A stretch of 49,667 nucleotides of DNA from CAYPEL01 sp964409635. Its GTDB lineage: Bacteria > Pseudomonadota > Gammaproteobacteria > DSM-19610. Shown piece by piece: positions 48,939-49,667 of this stretch. The position numbers and the translations under genes are program-made. The DNA lies in contig CAYPEL010000001.1 in NCBI GenBank assembly GCA_964409635.1, forward strand, positions 1 to 49,667, read 5' to 3'. The notes under the pieces are model-generated. The model was not told the DNA's origin and did no database searches. It saw only the letters and a program-made list of their open reading frames with translations. Numbering within the stretch: the stretch's first letter is position 1; the number at the start of each line of letters is the position of its first letter.

Positions 48939-49667
48939 GACTGTTTTTTGCTGTATCAACACTGGATTAGTAAATCGAGGATATGCTGCAGTTAAAGACG
49001 CCTTCGAGACATTCAATTTGCCTCTTGCGAGTATTGAATATTCCTGCAAGCTGCAAGAGTGGCATACGAAACGAAAGCTGTGCAATAACCCGGCAGTGGG
49101 TTTGTCAGCCTAGTAAGCTGAAACCTCTCATCCTTGTCCTCCTTAGATTCTGGTATTTCTGGATACGCTCTTACGTTAGTAGGCATCTTTTACTAACTTA
49201 TTTCTATTACATTTCAGCTTACAGTAATCAATTCCGAAGCAACCTGTCAAGAAAATGCAACAATTGCAAGATGTAAGGTATTACCAATTTCGCTGTTATG
49301 CGTGTTATATTAATGTGTTCAATAGCTTACATAATATATTGCATTATTTTCTGGCAATGAGGCTACTGTCGCCGCTGTATCAACATCAGGCTTTGTAATT
49401 GGTTACGAAATCAGTTCTGGTACTGGTGTAATGCCTATGTGATTTCAGCATCAGAAAATATGTTGGATTAAAAAGTTGAGTGTAAAAAGGCGTGCGAATG
49501 ATCAACCATCATACGCTTTTGGTGCAACAGACCTTCGTTAAACAGCATAGGTTCACCGCATATCAGCAAAAGTTTACCTAATTAGGTCTATACCTAAGCC
49601 AGCCTCAGGAGCCGTTCAGGCATCGGCGGTGTTCGCAATGAAACATACGCTAATCTCGTGACAATAC
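48939..49667. other. Gene-free region at the end of the window
   Basis: About 730 bases, AT-rich in the centre, with only short unconvincing frames on both strands and no recognised RNA, repeat or terminator. It holds the leader and promoter of the DUF1800 gene; candidate boxes are too degenerate to call. Confidence 0.5.

Noticed and set aside
48983..49276. Plus-strand frames near the window end
   Set aside because: Low-complexity, cysteine-rich composition and no ribosome site; part of them is antisense to the DUF1800 leader.

Overview
The window reads as chromosomal DNA of a gammaproteobacterium, probably a draft or metagenome-assembled scaffold because one run of exactly 100 N (30082-30181) interrupts a gene. 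The lineage call rests on gene content and order: dapF-DUF484-xerC, hslVU-DUF971-ubiE-ubiJ-ubiB, gpmI-envC-ctpA-yibQ, rhodanese-secB-gpsA-trmL, glnA-glnL-glnG, glyQ-glyS and an MSHA-type pilus cluster are all typical gammaproteobacterial neighbourhoods. I cannot name the genus. No tRNA, rRNA, CRISPR array, prophage or transposase gene was found.

Layout. 1-8.8 kb: a small zincin-like protein (minus strand), then dapF, DUF484, xerC, the HslVU protease, DUF971 and the ubiquinone genes ubiE-ubiJ-ubiB. 8.8-9.2 kb: a gene-free stretch that may encode a small RNA on the minus strand. 9.2-14.8 kb (minus): gpmI, envC, ctpA, yibQ, yajL, covering glycolysis plus cell-wall remodelling. 15.0-18.9 kb (plus, except trmL): a two-cysteine ArsR regulator resembling persulfide sensors, a membrane-anchored rhodanese, secB, gpsA, then trmL and a class 1B pyrD diverging from overlapping start codons. 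19.1-31.5 kb: a type IV pilus cluster of the MSHA type (mshM, L, N, E, G, three GspL/PilN/PilP-like accessory genes, and four pilin-like genes, one split by the assembly gap). 31.6-36.7 kb (minus): glnA, a DUF4124 gene and glnL-glnG, with visible sigma-54 and NtrC sites. 36.7-39.9 kb (minus): a CDF metal transporter, a ThiI-like PP-loop/TusA pair and an unknown gene. 40.1-44.2 kb (plus): glyQS, a MazG-like gene and an acyltransferase. 44.4-48.9 kb (minus): a Tat-exported DUF1501 protein with a large secreted DUF1800 protein carrying dockerin-like repeats. 48.9-49.7 kb: no gene seen.

The most unusual signal is a pair of 118-bp palindromic elements at 634-751 and 31509-31626, in opposite orientation. 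They share the same 8-bp termini and a 70-nt centre that is 94% identical, but between these each carries a 16-bp arm unrelated to that of the other copy while perfectly complementary to its own partner arm. Constant ends, constant loop and variable but always self-complementary arms of identical length do not fit an ordinary terminator, REP or MITE. A separate REP-like family (5680, 17403, 39228) is also present.
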